Made by a program: the position numbers and the translations under genes | Assembly (NCBI RefSeq): GCF_012910905.1 | Contig: NZ_WTVN01000016.1 | Span: 33,817 to 97,816 of the forward strand | Length of the DNA: 64,000 nt | Origin: Aromatoleum toluvorans | GTDB lineage: Bacteria > Pseudomonadota > Gammaproteobacteria > Burkholderiales > Rhodocyclaceae | Direction: 5' to 3' | The notes under the pieces: model-generated | What the model was told of the DNA's origin: nothing | Database searches by the model: none | What the model saw: the letters and a program-made list of their open reading frames with translations, nothing else | Part shown: piece after piece, positions 7,733-17,378 of the stretch | Layout of the letters: the number at the start of each line of letters is the position of its first letter | Numbering within the stretch: position 1 is the first letter of the stretch

Positions 7733-10717
7733 TCAGCGCTGCGCGAGTTTTTCGAACTGCGGGCGGAGCTTGTCCAGCGTCGCGACGAAGCCGGCGAGGC
7801 GTTCGCGTTCCTGCTGCACGACCGCAGCTGGGGCGCGTTCGACGAAGCTCGCGTTGCCGAGCTTGCCCTCGGCCTTGGCGATTTCGCCTTCCAGTCGTGC
7901 GATTTCCTTGGCGACGCGCTCGCGTTCGGCGGCGATGTCGATCTCGACGCGCAGCATCAGCTTGAAGGCGCCGGATACCGACACCGGGGCGAGTTCGTCC
8001 GCGCCGATGTCATCGACGATCTCGACGCCCGACAGGCGCGCGAGGCCGGCGAGGTAGGGCGCGTAGGCGCCCAGCACGGCCGCGTCGCCCGCCGCGACCA
8101 GCGGCATGCGCTGGGCGGGCGAGATGCCCATCTCGCTACGCAGGTTGCGGCAACTGCCGACGATGGCCTTCAGCTCGGCGATCTTCGCTTCGGCGGCTTC
8201 GTCGATGCGGCCGAGATCGGCCTGGGGGTAGCGTGCGAGCATGATGCTCTCGGCGTCCTTGCGGCCGGCGAGCGGGGCGACCGTCTGCCACAGCTCCTCG
8301 GTGATGAAGGGGATCAGCGGGTGGGCGAGGCGCAGCACCGTCTCGAGCACGCGCAGCAGGGTGCGGCGCGTCGCGCGCTGCTGGGCTTCGCTGCCGTTCT
8401 GGATCTGCACCTTCGCGAGTTCGACATACCAGTCGCAGTACTCGTCCCAGACGAACTCGTAGACGGCCTTGGCGACGAGGTCGAAGCGGTAGTCCTTGAA
8501 GTGCTGCGCGATGTCGGCTTCGGCGCGCTGCAGGCGCGACACGATCCAGCGGTCGGCGAAGGAGAAGTCGAGCGTTGCGGCATTGCAGGCGGCGCTGCCG
8601 GCGGCGGCGTCGATACCGCAGTCGTGGCCTTCGCAGTTCATCAGCACGAAGCGGGTGGCGTTCCACAGCTTGTTGCAGAAGTTGCGGTAGCCCTCGCAGC
8701 GCGACAGGTCGAACTTGATGTCGCGGCCCGGCGTCGCGAGCGACGCGAAGGTGAAGCGCAGCGCGTCGGTGCCGAAGGCGGGGATGCCTTCGGGGAATTC
8801 CTTGCGCGTCTTCTTTTCGATGCTCTGCGCCTGCTTCGGGTTCATCAGGCCGAAGGTGCGCTTCTTCACGAGTTCCTCGACCGCGATGCCGTCGATGAGG
8901 TCGATCGGGTCGAGCACGTTGCCCTTCGACTTCGACATCTTCTGGCCTTCGGCGTCGCGGATGAGGCCGTGGACATACACGTCGCGGAACGGGATCTTGC
9001 CCGTGATGTGCTTGGTCATCATGACCATGCGCGCGACCCAGAAGAAGATGATGTCGAAGCCGGTGACGAGCACCGACGACGGCAGGTAGAGGTCGAGCGC
9101 GTCGTTCGACTTGGCCGGCCACTCCGACGTCCAGTCGAGCGTCGAGAAGGGCCACAGGGCCGAGGAGTACCAGGTGTCGAGCACGTCCTCGTCGCGGCGC
9201 AGCTTGCCGGTGTAGCCGTCCTTCGCCGCGAGTGCCCTTGCTTCGTCTTCGCTGTGGGCGACCCATACGCGCGCGTCGCCTTCGACGTCGGCGTACCACG
9301 CCGGGATCTGGTGGCCCCACCACAGCTGGCGCGAGATGCACCAGTCCTGGATGTTGTTGAGCCACTGGTTGTAGGTGTTGACCCAGTTTTCGGGGTAGAA
9401 GCGGATCTCGCCCGAGGCGACGCATTCGAGCGCCTTCTCGGTGATGCTCTTGCCGTCCGCGCCGGCCTTGCTCATCGCGACGAACCACTGGTCGGTGAGC
9501 ATCGGCTCGATGACCGCGCTGGTGCGGTCGCCGCGCGGTACCATCAGCTTGTGCGGCTTGATGCTGGAGAGCAGTCCGAGCGCTTCGAGGTCCTGCACGA
9601 TCACTTCGCGGGCAACAAAACGATCAAGACCTTGATATTTCGTCGGAACGAGTTTTTCGGTCAATTCGTCCAGCGAAAGTTCACGCCATTTGGCCAGCAA
9701 ATCCCAGAGAACCGCGTTCATTCCCTCTTCATTGCCGAGCGGGTCTTTCGTCCATGAGTCGACTATTACGTCTGACCACTTCGCGACCCCGCTGAGCATC
9801 CGTCCCTTAAGATCCATCACAACAAACGCGGGAAGTGCTTGGCGATGTGCTACGTGATGGTCGTTTTGGTCGTGCGCCGGGGTGACCTTGACACAGCCGG
9901 TGCCGAATTCGCGGTCGACGTAGTCATCGGCGATGATCGGAATGTCGCGGTCGCACAGCGGCAGGCGGACGGTCTTGCCGATCAGGTGGGCGTAGCGTTC
10001 GTCTTCCGGGTGCACCATCACCGCGACGTCGCCGAGCATCGTTTCGGGGCGCGTCGTGGCGACGGTGAGGCCCTTCAGGTCGCCGATCGGGCCTTCGCTG
10101 AAGGGGTAGGTGATGTGCCACAGGAAGCCGTCTTCCTCTTCCGACACCACTTCGAGGTCGGAGACCGCGGTGCCGAGCTTCGGATCCCAGTTCACGAGGC
10201 GCTTGCCGCGGTAGATCAGGCCTTCGTTGTAGAGGCGGACGAAGGTTTCGGTGACGGTCTTCGACAGGCCCGCATCCATCGTGAAGCGCTCGCGCTTCCA
10301 GTCGGGCGAGGTGCCCATGCGGCGCATCTGGCGCGTGATCGTGCCGCCGGAGTATTCCTTCCATTCCCAGACCTTCTGGAGGAACTTCTCGCGGCCGAGG
10401 TCGTGGCGCGAGATGCCCTTGGCGTCGAGCTGGCGTTCGACGACGATCTGCGTCGCGATGCCGGCGTGGTCGGTGCCCGGCTGCCACAGCGTGTTGAAGC
10501 CCCGCATGCGGTGGTAGCGGGTGAGCGCGTCCATGATGGTCTGGTTGAAGCCGTGGCCCATGTGCAGCGTGCCGGTGACGTTGGGCGGCGGCAGCAGGAT
10601 GCAGAAAGCATCGGGGTTGGACTTGTCCAGTCCGGCGTCGAAATGACCGCGCGACTCCCATTCCGGATACCAGCGGGCTTCGATGTCCGCGGGCTCAAAA
10701 CTCTTGGCCAGTTCCAT
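7733..10717 (-). CDS. valS: Valyl-tRNA synthetase
   Basis: A 994-residue class I aminoacyl-tRNA synthetase. Visible landmarks are the HIGH-type motif ([12 protein letters not shown]), the [14 protein letters not shown] and HDQNDH segments of the CP1 editing domain, the KMSKS loop ([10 protein letters not shown]), and a C-terminal coiled coil ([19 protein letters not shown]). The ATG at 10717 gives [13 protein letters not shown]; an upstream in-frame TTG at 10741 is less likely. A TATAAT at 10750-10755 on the minus strand is a plausible -10. The editing-domain stretch coded by about 9600-9840 is distinctly AT-richer than the rest of the gene (see findings). Confidence 0.97.
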   Translation of the reverse strand: MELAKSFEPADIEARWYPEWESRGHFDAGLDKSNPDAFCILLPPPNVTGTLHMGHGFNQTIMDALTRYHRMRGFNTLWQPGTDHAGIATQIVVERQLDAKGISRHDLGREKFLQKVWEWKEYSGGTITRQMRRMGTSPDWKRERFTMDAGLSKTVTETFVRLYNEGLIYRGKRLVNWDPKLGTAVSDLEVVSEEEDGFLWHITYPFSEGPIGDLKGLTVATTRPETMLGDVAVMVHPEDERYAHLIGKTVRLPLCDRDIPIIADDYVDREFGTGCVKVTPAHDQNDHHVAHRQALPAFVVMDLKGRMLSGVAKWSDVIVDSWTKDPLGNEEGMNAVLWDLLAKWRELSLDELTEKLVPTKYQGLDRFVAREVIVQDLEALGLLSSIKPHKLMVPRGDRTSAVIEPMLTDQWFVAMSKAGADGKSITEKALECVASGEIRFYPENWVNTYNQWLNNIQDWCISRQLWWGHQIPAWYADVEGDARVWVAHSEDEARALAAKDGYTGKLRRDEDVLDTWYSSALWPFSTLDWTSEWPAKSNDALDLYLPSSVLVTGFDIIFFWVARMVMMTKHITGKIPFRDVYVHGLIRDAEGQKMSKSKGNVLDPIDLIDGIAVEELVKKRTFGLMNPKQAQSIEKKTRKEFPEGIPAFGTDALRFTFASLATPGRDIKFDLSRCEGYRNFCNKLWNATRFVLMNCEGHDCGIDAAAGSAACNAATLDFSFADRWIVSRLQRAEADIAQHFKDYRFDLVAKAVYEFVWDEYCDWYVELAKVQIQNGSEAQQRATRRTLLRVLETVLRLAHPLIPFITEELWQTVAPLAGRKDAESIMLARYPQADLGRIDEAAEAKIAELKAIVGSCRNLRSEMGISPAQRMPLVAAGDAAVLGAYAPYLAGLARLSGVEIVDDIGADELAPVSVSGAFKLMLRVEIDIAAERERVAKEIARLEGEIAKAEGKLGNASFVERAPAAVVQQERERLAGFVATLDKLRPQFEKLAQR

Positions 10718-10801
10718 GGTGTGCTCTGGGGCTGAAGGCAAAGGGTCGATTATAGCGGATCGAGGCCGCCGCCCTTGCGCCCGAGCACGGTTCCAGCCTG
10801 T

Positions 10802-11281
10802 TCAGGGTTCGTCGGGCGGGAGGACGTCGGTGTTCTTCTCGAGGTGGTGCGAGATATGTGCGGACAGCGCGGGCAGCAGCGTTGCGCGCAAGTGGGCGAG
10901 AGCCTGTTCGCGAATGCTGGCGCCGAGCTTGTCGAGTTCGCGCGCGACGATCTCCGGCAGTTCGGCATGGAACCACGCTTCGACGGCGCGGGAGACTTCG
11001 GTGTCGAGGCTGATGAGCTGTTCGGCGAGTGCGCTGGCGGGGCGCTTCGGCGGGGACGGTTGGGGTGCCTTGAGCGCCGTGGGCAGGTCTCCCGCCGTGA
11101 CGACTTCGGTCAGGACGGGGAGGTCTTCCTCTTCGAGGGAGACCTCCTCCACGGGTTCGGGCAGGCTCGGTTCCGGGCCGCGGTGCCGTTTGAGGAGGGC
11201 GTCGGCCTTGCCCAGGAGGAGATCGGCAGCCTTCAGGTCGTCGTCGGGCTCGAGTCGTGGCGGTAGCGGCCAGGGGCTCAT
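10802..11281 (-). CDS. Conserved small acidic protein between holC and valS (function unknown)
   Basis: A 159-residue cytoplasmic protein with an acidic, proline-rich first half (PEPVEEVSLEEEDLP) and a helical second half (LAEQLISLDTEVSRAVEAWF). Its ATG overlaps the holC stop in an ATGA, so translation is probably coupled. Betaproteobacteria commonly carry such a gene in this place, possibly the DUF2486 family, but I cannot verify that assignment. No catalytic motif is visible. The pepA-holC-this gene-valS order suggests cotranscription rather than a shared function. Confidence 0.75.
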   Translation of the reverse strand: MSPWPLPPRLEPDDDLKAADLLLGKADALLKRHRGPEPSLPEPVEEVSLEEEDLPVLTEVVTAGDLPTALKAPQPSPPKRPASALAEQLISLDTEVSRAVEAWFHAELPEIVARELDKLGASIREQALAHLRATLLPALSAHISHHLEKNTDVLPPDEP

Positions 11282-11718
11282 AGGGCCTCCCTGCGGATGG
11301 CGTCGAAGGCCTGCAGGGGCAGGTCCTTCTGTTTGTAGTGCATCCAGCGCGCGCGCGCCGGGAGCTTCTGTGCTTCGCCCTGCCCGATGATCTCGACCAC
11401 CATGCGGAAGCGCTCGAAGCCGGGCGGCACGTCGTCGGCGAGGTTGAAGAGGATCTCGGTGTGCGGCCATTCGCCCGGCGCTTCGGCGTGGCCGATGACG
11501 ACCGGCGTCTCGGCCGCGAGCGCAGAGCCGGCCATCACGTGCGGGACGAAAGCCTGTTGCTCGAAGCTCCACAGCATCTGGTCGAGCTGGCGGGCGGATG
11601 CGGCGTCGGCCGTGCGCAGGGCGACCTTGCGGCCGCTGCCGAAGGCACGGGAGGCAAGTTCGCAGGCCAGCGCGAGCGGGTTCTCGGCGTTGTGGTAGAA
11701 CTGCACCCGCGGCGGCAT
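11278..11718 (-). CDS. holC: DNA polymerase III subunit chi
   Basis: A 146-residue protein matching HolC: N-terminal VQFYHNAENPLALACELASRAF, a central LDQMLWSFEQQAFVPH segment, and ILFNLADDVPPGFERFRMVVEII. Chi links the clamp loader (through psi) to single-stranded DNA-binding protein. It starts 17 bases after pepA and its stop overlaps the next start (ATGA). A pepA-holC-valS cluster is standard in beta- and gammaproteobacteria and supports the call. Confidence 0.92.
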   Translation of the reverse strand: MPPRVQFYHNAENPLALACELASRAFGSGRKVALRTADAASARQLDQMLWSFEQQAFVPHVMAGSALAAETPVVIGHAEAPGEWPHTEILFNLADDVPPGFERFRMVVEIIGQGEAQKLPARARWMHYKQKDLPLQAFDAIRREAL

Positions 11719-11735
11719 CGCGACGGTTCCCAGCC

Positions 11736-13235
11736 TCAGGCCTTGCCGCCCTGGCTGCGGGCGATGAGGAATTCGGCCAGCAGCGGCACGGGGCGTCCGG
11801 TGGAGCCCTTCGCGTCGCCGGAAAGCCAGGCCGTTCCCGCGATGTCGAGGTGCGCCCATTTGTAGGCCTTGGTGAAGCGCGCGAGGAAGCAGGCCGCGGT
11901 GATCGTGCCGGCGTAGCGGCCGCCGATGTTCGCGACGTCGGCGAAGTTGCTCTTGAGCAGGTCCTGGTACTCGTCCCACAGCGGCAGCTGCCAGACGCGG
12001 TCGCCGGAGACGGTGCCGCAGTCGGTGAGCTCGCGCGCGAGTTCGTCGTCGTTGGCGAGCAGGCCGCTCGGGATCTTGCCCAGCGCCACGACGCAGGCGC
12101 CGGTGAGGGTGGCGATGTCGATGACGCAGGCGGGCTTGAAGCGCTCGGCGTAGGTCAGCGCGTCGCACAGGATCAGGCGGCCTTCGGCGTCGGTGTTGAG
12201 GATCTCGATGGTCTGGCCGCTCATCGACGTGACGACGTCGCCCGGCTTGGTGGCCGCGCCGCCGGGCATGTTCTCCGTGGTCGGCACGATGCCGACGACG
12301 TTGAGCGGCAGGGCCATGCGCGCGAGCGCCTTGAAGGTGCCGAGGACGCTGGCGGCGCCGCACATGTCGAACTTCATCTCGTCCATTTCGGCGCCGGGCT
12401 TGAGCGAGATGCCCCCGGTGTCGAAGGTGATGCCCTTGCCGACGAGCACGACGGGCTTGTCCTTGGCCTTGCCGCCCTTGTACTGCATGACGATGAACTT
12501 GGGCGGCTGGTGCGAGCCGCGCGCGACCGAGAGCAGGGAGCCCATGCCGAGCTTTTCCATGTCCTCGCGTTCGAGCACCTCGACCTTGAGCTTGAACTGC
12601 TTGCCGAGTTCGACGGCGGTTTCCGCGAGATGCGTCGGCGTGCAGAGGTTGCCCGGCAGGTTGCCGAGCTCCTTCGCCAGCGCCATGCCTTCGGCGATCG
12701 CCTGGCCGCGCTTGACCGCGGCTTCCATGGTCGCGGAGATCTTGTTGCCCGTCGCAAGCACGACCTTGCGGGCGCCGCGCGGTTTGTCGTCCTTTTTCTT
12801 CGACTTCGTCGCGTCGTAGCGATACGTGGCGTCGGCCAGTACGCGCGCGAGTTGCTGCAACGCCCACTCGACGTCGCGTCCGGGGACCTCGACGTCGGCA
12901 AGGCAGACCGCGGCGTCGTGCGCGGGGGTGGCGGCGAGCACCCGGGCCACGGCGGCGATCACGTCACGCCAGGCGCGGTCGGTGAATTCGTCCTGCTTGC
13001 CGAGGCTGACGACGATGACGCGTTCCGCGGCGCAGCCGGGGAGGTCGTGCAGCGCGAGCAGGGCGCCGGCCTTCTCGTCCAGGTCGCCGCGCGCAACGAG
13101 TGCCGCAAGCTTGCCCTTGGAGGCCTTGTCCAGGGCCGCGGCGGCGTCGCTGAGCTTGCCTTCCGCAAACGTTCCGACAACCAGACAGCCGGTTTTCAGT
13201 TTTTCCGGGGCTCCGGTCTTTATGGTAAATTCCAC
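11736..13235 (-). CDS. pepA: Leucyl aminopeptidase (cytosol aminopeptidase, M17)
   Basis: A 499-residue M17 aminopeptidase with an N-terminal macro-like domain and C-terminal catalytic domain. The signature NTDAEGRLILCDALTY is present, as are the metal-binding VGKGITFDTGG and CGAASVLG segments. The enzyme removes N-terminal residues from peptides; in some bacteria PepA also binds DNA. The start is a GTG at 13235 behind a strong AAGGAG seven bases away. It is divergent from lptF, with 106 bases between them, and heads the pepA-holC-valS operon. Confidence 0.96.
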   Translation of the reverse strand: MEFTIKTGAPEKLKTGCLVVGTFAEGKLSDAAAALDKASKGKLAALVARGDLDEKAGALLALHDLPGCAAERVIVVSLGKQDEFTDRAWRDVIAAVARVLAATPAHDAAVCLADVEVPGRDVEWALQQLARVLADATYRYDATKSKKKDDKPRGARKVVLATGNKISATMEAAVKRGQAIAEGMALAKELGNLPGNLCTPTHLAETAVELGKQFKLKVEVLEREDMEKLGMGSLLSVARGSHQPPKFIVMQYKGGKAKDKPVVLVGKGITFDTGGISLKPGAEMDEMKFDMCGAASVLGTFKALARMALPLNVVGIVPTTENMPGGAATKPGDVVTSMSGQTIEILNTDAEGRLILCDALTYAERFKPACVIDIATLTGACVVALGKIPSGLLANDDELARELTDCGTVSGDRVWQLPLWDEYQDLLKSNFADVANIGGRYAGTITAACFLARFTKAYKWAHLDIAGTAWLSGDAKGSTGRPVPLLAEFLIARSQGGKA

Positions 13236-13341
13236 GCCCAGCTCCTTTATAAGACGCGTCGTTCCGATTGCCGCCGATTATGGCCCGTTCGCGGCAAATG
13301 CGTCAAAAACCCCGTACTCCTTTGAGATCGAAGTCCGCGCG

Positions 13342-14421
13342 ATGATTTTCAGCCGCGCCCTCCGGCGTGAATTCTCCCAGTCGGCTGTCGGTGTGTTCGT
13401 CGCCCTGTTTGCGATCGTCATCACCGTGGTGCTGGTGCGTCTGCTCGGGCAGGCGGCCGGCGGCCGCGTACCCTCGGACGCGGTGCTCGCGTTGATCGGC
13501 TTCGGTGCGCTGACCCAGCTGCCCATCGTCCTGTCGCTCACCGTGTTCATCGCGGTGCTGATGCCCTTGTCGCGTTCGTATCGCGACTCCGAGATGGTCG
13601 TGTGGTTCGCCTCGGGCGTGCCGCTGACGGCCTTCATCCGGCCGGTGCTGCGCTTCGCGCTGCCGATCGTGCTGGGCATCGCGGCCGCGACCCTGTTCCT
13701 TTCGCCCTGGGCGCACTTGAAGAACTCGGAGTTCCAGGCGCGGCTCGACGCACGCGACGACGCCTCGCGCGTGGCGCCGGGCGTCTTCCGCGAATCGGCG
13801 GGTGCGCAGCGTGTGTTCTTCGTCGAGATGGGCGCAGGTGAGAACGGCAAGGCGCGCAACGTGTTCGTGAGCTCGGAGCAGAACGGGCGCCTCAGCGTCA
13901 TCATGGCCGCCGAGGGGTCGCTGCGCACCGATGCGAACGGCGACCGTTTCGTCGTGCTGGAGAAGGGACGGCGTTACGAGGGTGAGCCGGGCACGCCCGA
14001 GTACCGGGTGATGGAATTCGAGACTTACTCGGTGCTGATCGAGGAGCGCAAGGCGGAAAGCCAGGGCGTGCGCTCGCGCGTGATTCCCACGCTCGAGCTG
14101 TTGCAGTCGCCGACCGATCACAACCTGGGCGAGCTGCTGGGGCGTCTGGGCGTGCCGGTTGCGGCGCTGCTGCTGGCCTTGATGGCGATCCCCCTGTCCT
14201 TCGTGAATCCGCGCGCCGGGCGGGCCAACAACCTGATGTTCGCGATCCTGACCTATCTCGTATACAGCAACGCGATCAGCATCTTCCAGTCCTGGGTGGG
14301 GCAGGGGCGGCTGCGTTTCGAGTTCGCCGTGTGGCTGCCGCACGTCGTCGTGCTTGCCCTGCTGGCGCTGATGTTCTACCGCCGCCTCGCGGTGTCGCCA
14401 TTCTGGCGGGCGCGTCCATGA
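13342..14421 (+). CDS. lptF: LPS export ABC transporter permease LptF
   Basis: A 359-residue inner-membrane protein of the YjgP/YjgQ family with paired N-terminal helices (VFVALFAIVITVVLVRLLGQ and the segment near residues 50-75), a large periplasmic beta-jellyroll (about 130-260), and C-terminal helices. With LptG and the ATPase LptB it extracts lipopolysaccharide from the inner membrane. The start MIFSRALRREF is the family N-terminus. lptG overlaps its stop codon (ATGATGA), so the two are translationally coupled. Confidence 0.95.
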   Translation: MIFSRALRREFSQSAVGVFVALFAIVITVVLVRLLGQAAGGRVPSDAVLALIGFGALTQLPIVLSLTVFIAVLMPLSRSYRDSEMVVWFASGVPLTAFIRPVLRFALPIVLGIAAATLFLSPWAHLKNSEFQARLDARDDASRVAPGVFRESAGAQRVFFVEMGAGENGKARNVFVSSEQNGRLSVIMAAEGSLRTDANGDRFVVLEKGRRYEGEPGTPEYRVMEFETYSVLIEERKAESQGVRSRVIPTLELLQSPTDHNLGELLGRLGVPVAALLLALMAIPLSFVNPRAGRANNLMFAILTYLVYSNAISIFQSWVGQGRLRFEFAVWLPHVVVLALLALMFYRRLAVSPFWRARP

Positions 14422-15497
14422 TGAAGGTGCTCAGCCGCTACCTCATGCGGGAAATCGTCGGCGCGACCTTCATGGTGCTGCTCGCCTTCCTGTGCCTGTT
14501 CGCATTCTTCGACTTCCTCAACGAGCTCGATTCCATCGGCAAGGGCGGCTATGAGCTGCATCACGCCCTCCTGTATGTGGCGATGATCCTGCCGGGACGG
14601 GCGTACGAGTTGCTGCCGATCGCGGTGCTGATCGGCACCTTGTATTCGCTGACGACGCTGGCGCGGCATTCCGAGATCACCGTGATGCGGGCTTCGGGGA
14701 TGTCGACGCTGAAGATGTTGCGCGTGCTCGCCGGGATCGGGGTGATCTTCGTTGTCGCGACCTTCGTCATCGGCGAGTACATCGCGCCGCCCGCCGAGCG
14801 GGCTGCCCAGCAGTGGCGGCTGACGGCGACCAGTTCGACGGTTTCGAGCCAGCTGAAATCGGGTCTGTGGGTGAAGGACGGGCCGCGTTTCGTGAACGTG
14901 CAGACGCTGCAGCCGGATCGCACGATGGAAAAGGTGCGGATCTACGAGTTCGATGACCAACATGCGCTGCAGTCGGTCACGGAAGCGGCGGGCGGCCGGT
15001 ATCGCACGGACGAGAACATCTGGCGCCTGAGCGGTATCCGGCAGACGCGCTTCCTCGGGAACCGCACGGAAGTGGTGGACATGCCGGAACTGGACTGGAA
15101 GTCGGAGCTGACGCCGGAGGTGCTGAGCGTGCTGATGGTGCTGCCGGAGCGGATGTCGGTGACGACGCTCGTGGCGTATGTGAACCACCTGCGCGAGAAC
15201 CAGCAGAACTCGGACCGCTACGAGATCGCGCTGTGGAAGAAGCTGATCTATCCATTTGCGGCGCTGGTGATGATGGCGCTGGCCCTGCCGTTCGCGCTGA
15301 CCCACGACCGGCGGGGCGGGGTGAGCATGAAGGTCTTCCTCGGCGTGATGCTGGGGGTCGGCTTCTACCTGCTGAACGGGCTGTTCTCGAACCTTGGCGT
15401 GATCAACAACTGGTCTCCCCCGCTTGCGGCGGTGACACCCAGCTTCCTGTTCCTCCTGGCGGCCGCGGCGCTGCTGTTCTGGGTCGATCGGCGCTGA
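14418..15497 (+). CDS. lptG: LPS export ABC transporter permease LptG
   Basis: A 359-residue partner of LptF with the same architecture: N-terminal helices (SRYLMREIVGATFMVLLAFL), the conserved RAYELLPIAVLIGTLYSL coupling region, a periplasmic jellyroll and C-terminal helices ending in WVDRR. The first of two tandem ATG codons (14418, 14421) overlaps the lptF stop; either could be used. The pair lies divergent from pepA, the usual betaproteobacterial arrangement. GC-rich inverted repeats follow the stop but lack a T-run. Confidence 0.95.
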   Translation: MMKVLSRYLMREIVGATFMVLLAFLCLFAFFDFLNELDSIGKGGYELHHALLYVAMILPGRAYELLPIAVLIGTLYSLTTLARHSEITVMRASGMSTLKMLRVLAGIGVIFVVATFVIGEYIAPPAERAAQQWRLTATSSTVSSQLKSGLWVKDGPRFVNVQTLQPDRTMEKVRIYEFDDQHALQSVTEAAGGRYRTDENIWRLSGIRQTRFLGNRTEVVDMPELDWKSELTPEVLSVLMVLPERMSVTTLVAYVNHLRENQQNSDRYEIALWKKLIYPFAALVMMALALPFALTHDRRGGVSMKVFLGVMLGVGFYLLNGLFSNLGVINNWSPPLAAVTPSFLFLLAAAALLFWVDRR

Positions 15498-15542
15498 CGC
15501 GTTTGCGCTGCGCCGGCGCTGCCCTTCGGGCGCCGGCCGGCG

Positions 15543-16319
15543 CTACCAGCCGTTCTCGACGGCGATCTGCGCGGGAGCGGCGAGCCGGCTGAGTCGGCAG
15601 CCTTTCGCGATCAGCGCTCGATGCGTGTCCCGGACCATGTCGGGACTGCCGCACACCATCACGCGTGAGTGTTCCGGAGTGATCCGAAGACCTGCGTGCG
15701 CTTCCAGCGTGCCGTCGTCGAGAAGTGCCGGAATCCGGCCCGATAGCGCCTGCGGCAATCGGTCGCGGCTCACGACCGGCTGATAGCTCAGGCGCTCTCC
15801 GACGTCTGCCCACAGGGGATGATCGCGCAGTGCGGCGATCTCTTCCCTGTACGTGAGTTCGGCCGATTCGCGTACGCCATGGACGAGGACGAGACGCTCG
15901 AAACGGCGCCAGTTTGCCTCGTCCTGGAGTATCGACAGGAAGGGGGCGAGACCCGTGCCGGTTGCGAGCATCCACAGGTCGCGGCCGTCGGCAAAGCGGT
16001 TGGTGGTGAGGAAACCGTAGGGTGCGCGTTCGATCATCACCTCGTCACCGGCTTCCAGATTGTTCAGCAAGCTTGTGAATTGCCCGCCCGGAACGATGAT
16101 CGAGTAGAACTCGAGGTGATCGTCCCAGGTTGCCGAAGCGATCGAGTAGGCGCGCCATACCGGGCTGCCGTTCGGCTTGCGCAGGCCGAGCCGCGCGAAT
16201 TGCCCGGGAACGAAGCGAAATCCCGGGGCGCGTGCGAGGCGGAAGGAGAGCAGCTTCGGTGTCCAGCTTCGCTTCGACAACACGCGGGCGACGGTGACTT
16301 TTTCGTCGAGTGCGATCAT
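15543..16319 (-). CDS. fpr: Ferredoxin/flavodoxin-NADP reductase
   Basis: A 258-residue FAD enzyme that exchanges electrons between NADP(H) and ferredoxin or flavodoxin. The FAD-binding RAYSIAS, the NADP-binding GTGLAPFLSILQD, VLVHGVRES and VMVCGSPDM are all in order, and the protein ends in an aromatic residue (VENGW) as this subfamily does. GAGGA six bases upstream fixes the ATG at 16319; a start at 16352 would add eleven unlikely residues. In this organism it may help supply reduced ferredoxin, but it is far from the nif block and typical of general redox and oxidative-stress metabolism. Confidence 0.93.
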   Translation of the reverse strand: MIALDEKVTVARVLSKRSWTPKLLSFRLARAPGFRFVPGQFARLGLRKPNGSPVWRAYSIASATWDDHLEFYSIIVPGGQFTSLLNNLEAGDEVMIERAPYGFLTTNRFADGRDLWMLATGTGLAPFLSILQDEANWRRFERLVLVHGVRESAELTYREEIAALRDHPLWADVGERLSYQPVVSRDRLPQALSGRIPALLDDGTLEAHAGLRITPEHSRVMVCGSPDMVRDTHRALIAKGCRLSRLAAPAQIAVENGW

Positions 16320-16403
16320 CGGATCCTCGCTGTTGCCGGCCAATTCCGGCATCGATACTCCGGCGGCGGTGTCAAGGCTGGAGTAAGTACGCGCCGGCCG
16401 CCT

Positions 16404-16643
16404 TCAGCCGGCGGACATGTTGCCCAGCGCGTGGTGCGAGGCGAGGCGCACGACGTAGCCGATCTTGAAGAATGCGGCGGAGATCGGCAGGGCCAGGTGG
16501 CTGGCGATCTGGATGCCCATGCTGAAACGTTCGGCGTAAGGGTAGGCCACCAGCGTGGCGGCGACCATGCCGAGCGCGGAGAAGGCCATCGTCAGGCGGC
16601 CGATGGTGAGGGTACGGCGGGCGAAAGTTGGGGCGGGTTGCAT
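16404..16643 (-). CDS. Small two-helix membrane protein, probable NsrR target
   Basis: A 79-residue protein with two predicted membrane helices (LTMAFSALGMVAATLVAYPY and HLALPISAAFFKIGYVVRLA). AGGAGGAT just upstream of the ATG is a near-perfect ribosome site. It is divergent from nsrR, and a 23-bp NsrR-type palindrome covers its likely promoter, so it is predicted to be induced by nitric oxide. I do not recognise a characterised family and assign no function. Confidence 0.8.
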   Translation of the reverse strand: MQPAPTFARRTLTIGRLTMAFSALGMVAATLVAYPYAERFSMGIQIASHLALPISAAFFKIGYVVRLASHHALGNMSAG

Positions 16644-16698
16644 CGCGGATCCTCCTGTGGGGATAGCGTCGTTTTCGAGCGCAGCGGATGCGCGTCGT

Positions 16699-16721
16699 AA
16701 GATGACTATAGAGTGCATCTT
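16699..16721. promoter_or_regulatory. NsrR-type operator
   Basis: Two 11-base half-sites, AAGATGACTAT and (read on the minus strand) AAGATGCACTC, flank one central base, giving the 11-1-11 geometry and AAGATGC core known for NsrR. The outer six bases (AAGATG / CATCTT) are perfectly symmetric. It overlaps the -10 and spacer of the minus-strand promoter at 16705-16734. Confidence 0.75.
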
Positions 16722-16734
16722 TAAAAAGAGTCAA
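16705..16734 (-). promoter_or_regulatory. Sigma-70 type promoter of the 79-aa membrane protein gene
   Basis: On the minus strand TTGACT (16734-16729) and TATAGT (16710-16705) are separated by 18 bases, close to consensus. The NsrR-type operator lies across the spacer and -10, consistent with repression. Confidence 0.6.
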
Positions 16735-16809
16735 CTGATATGAATCTTTGTGCGGCGGCGGCTATAATGGAGGGCCGGATTCGTCCGACAACGATGACAG
16801 AGAGACCCC

Positions 16810-17247
16810 ATGCATCTGACCCAGCACACCGATTACGCCCTGCGGGTGTTGATCTACCTCGCCGTGAATGGCGAGCGCCTGGTCACGATCGCGGAGGTGT
16901 CGGAACGGTTCGGGATCTCGCGCAGCCATCTGATGAAGATTGCCAACCATCTCGTCCGTGACGGATTCGTCGAGGGCTTGCGGGGCAAGGGCGGCGGGTT
17001 GCGGCTCGCACGCGCGCCCGCGGCGGTGAACGTCGGCGAGGTGGTGCGCAGCATGGAGCGCGGGATGGCGCTGGTGGAATGTTTCGGCAGCGACAGCCAG
17101 TGCCTGCTGACCCCCGATTGCAGGTTGAAGGGGGCGCTGGGCAAGGCGCTGGAGGCCTTCCTGCAGGTGCTGGACGGCGTTTCCCTGGCCGAGCTGCTGG
17201 AGAGCCCGCAGGGCCAGGGCGTGCACATCCTGCGGCGCAGCGCGTGA
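16810..17247 (+). CDS. nsrR: Nitric-oxide-sensing repressor NsrR (Rrf2 family)
   Basis: A 145-residue Rrf2-family regulator with an N-terminal winged helix (MHLTQHTDYALRVLIYLA; recognition helix near ISRSHLMKIANHL) and three cysteines in ECFGSDSQCLLTPDC with C-X6-C-X5-C spacing, the iron-sulfur ligand pattern of NsrR. NsrR represses nitrosative-stress genes until NO attacks its cluster. A TATAAT at 16763-16768 is a possible -10 for the gene, and the operator upstream implies control of the divergent membrane protein and perhaps autoregulation. IscR is excluded by the different cysteine spacing and lack of isc genes. Confidence 0.9.
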   Translation: MHLTQHTDYALRVLIYLAVNGERLVTIAEVSERFGISRSHLMKIANHLVRDGFVEGLRGKGGGLRLARAPAAVNVGEVVRSMERGMALVECFGSDSQCLLTPDCRLKGALGKALEAFLQVLDGVSLAELLESPQGQGVHILRRSA

Positions 17248-17378
17248 ACAGGGCGTCCGGACGGATGTCCGGTGCCGAGCGGATCGCGCGATAAAACAAT
17301 GACTGGAATTTGCTGGGCCGAGGCGATGCCGTCGGGCGATCGCGGTGGTCCGGTGCGGAGTGGAATTTGAGTGGTTTG

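Noticed and set aside
15498..15542. GC-rich inverted repeats between lptG and fpr as a terminator
   Set aside because: Several overlapping GCGCCGG repeats can pair, but no T-run follows on either strand.
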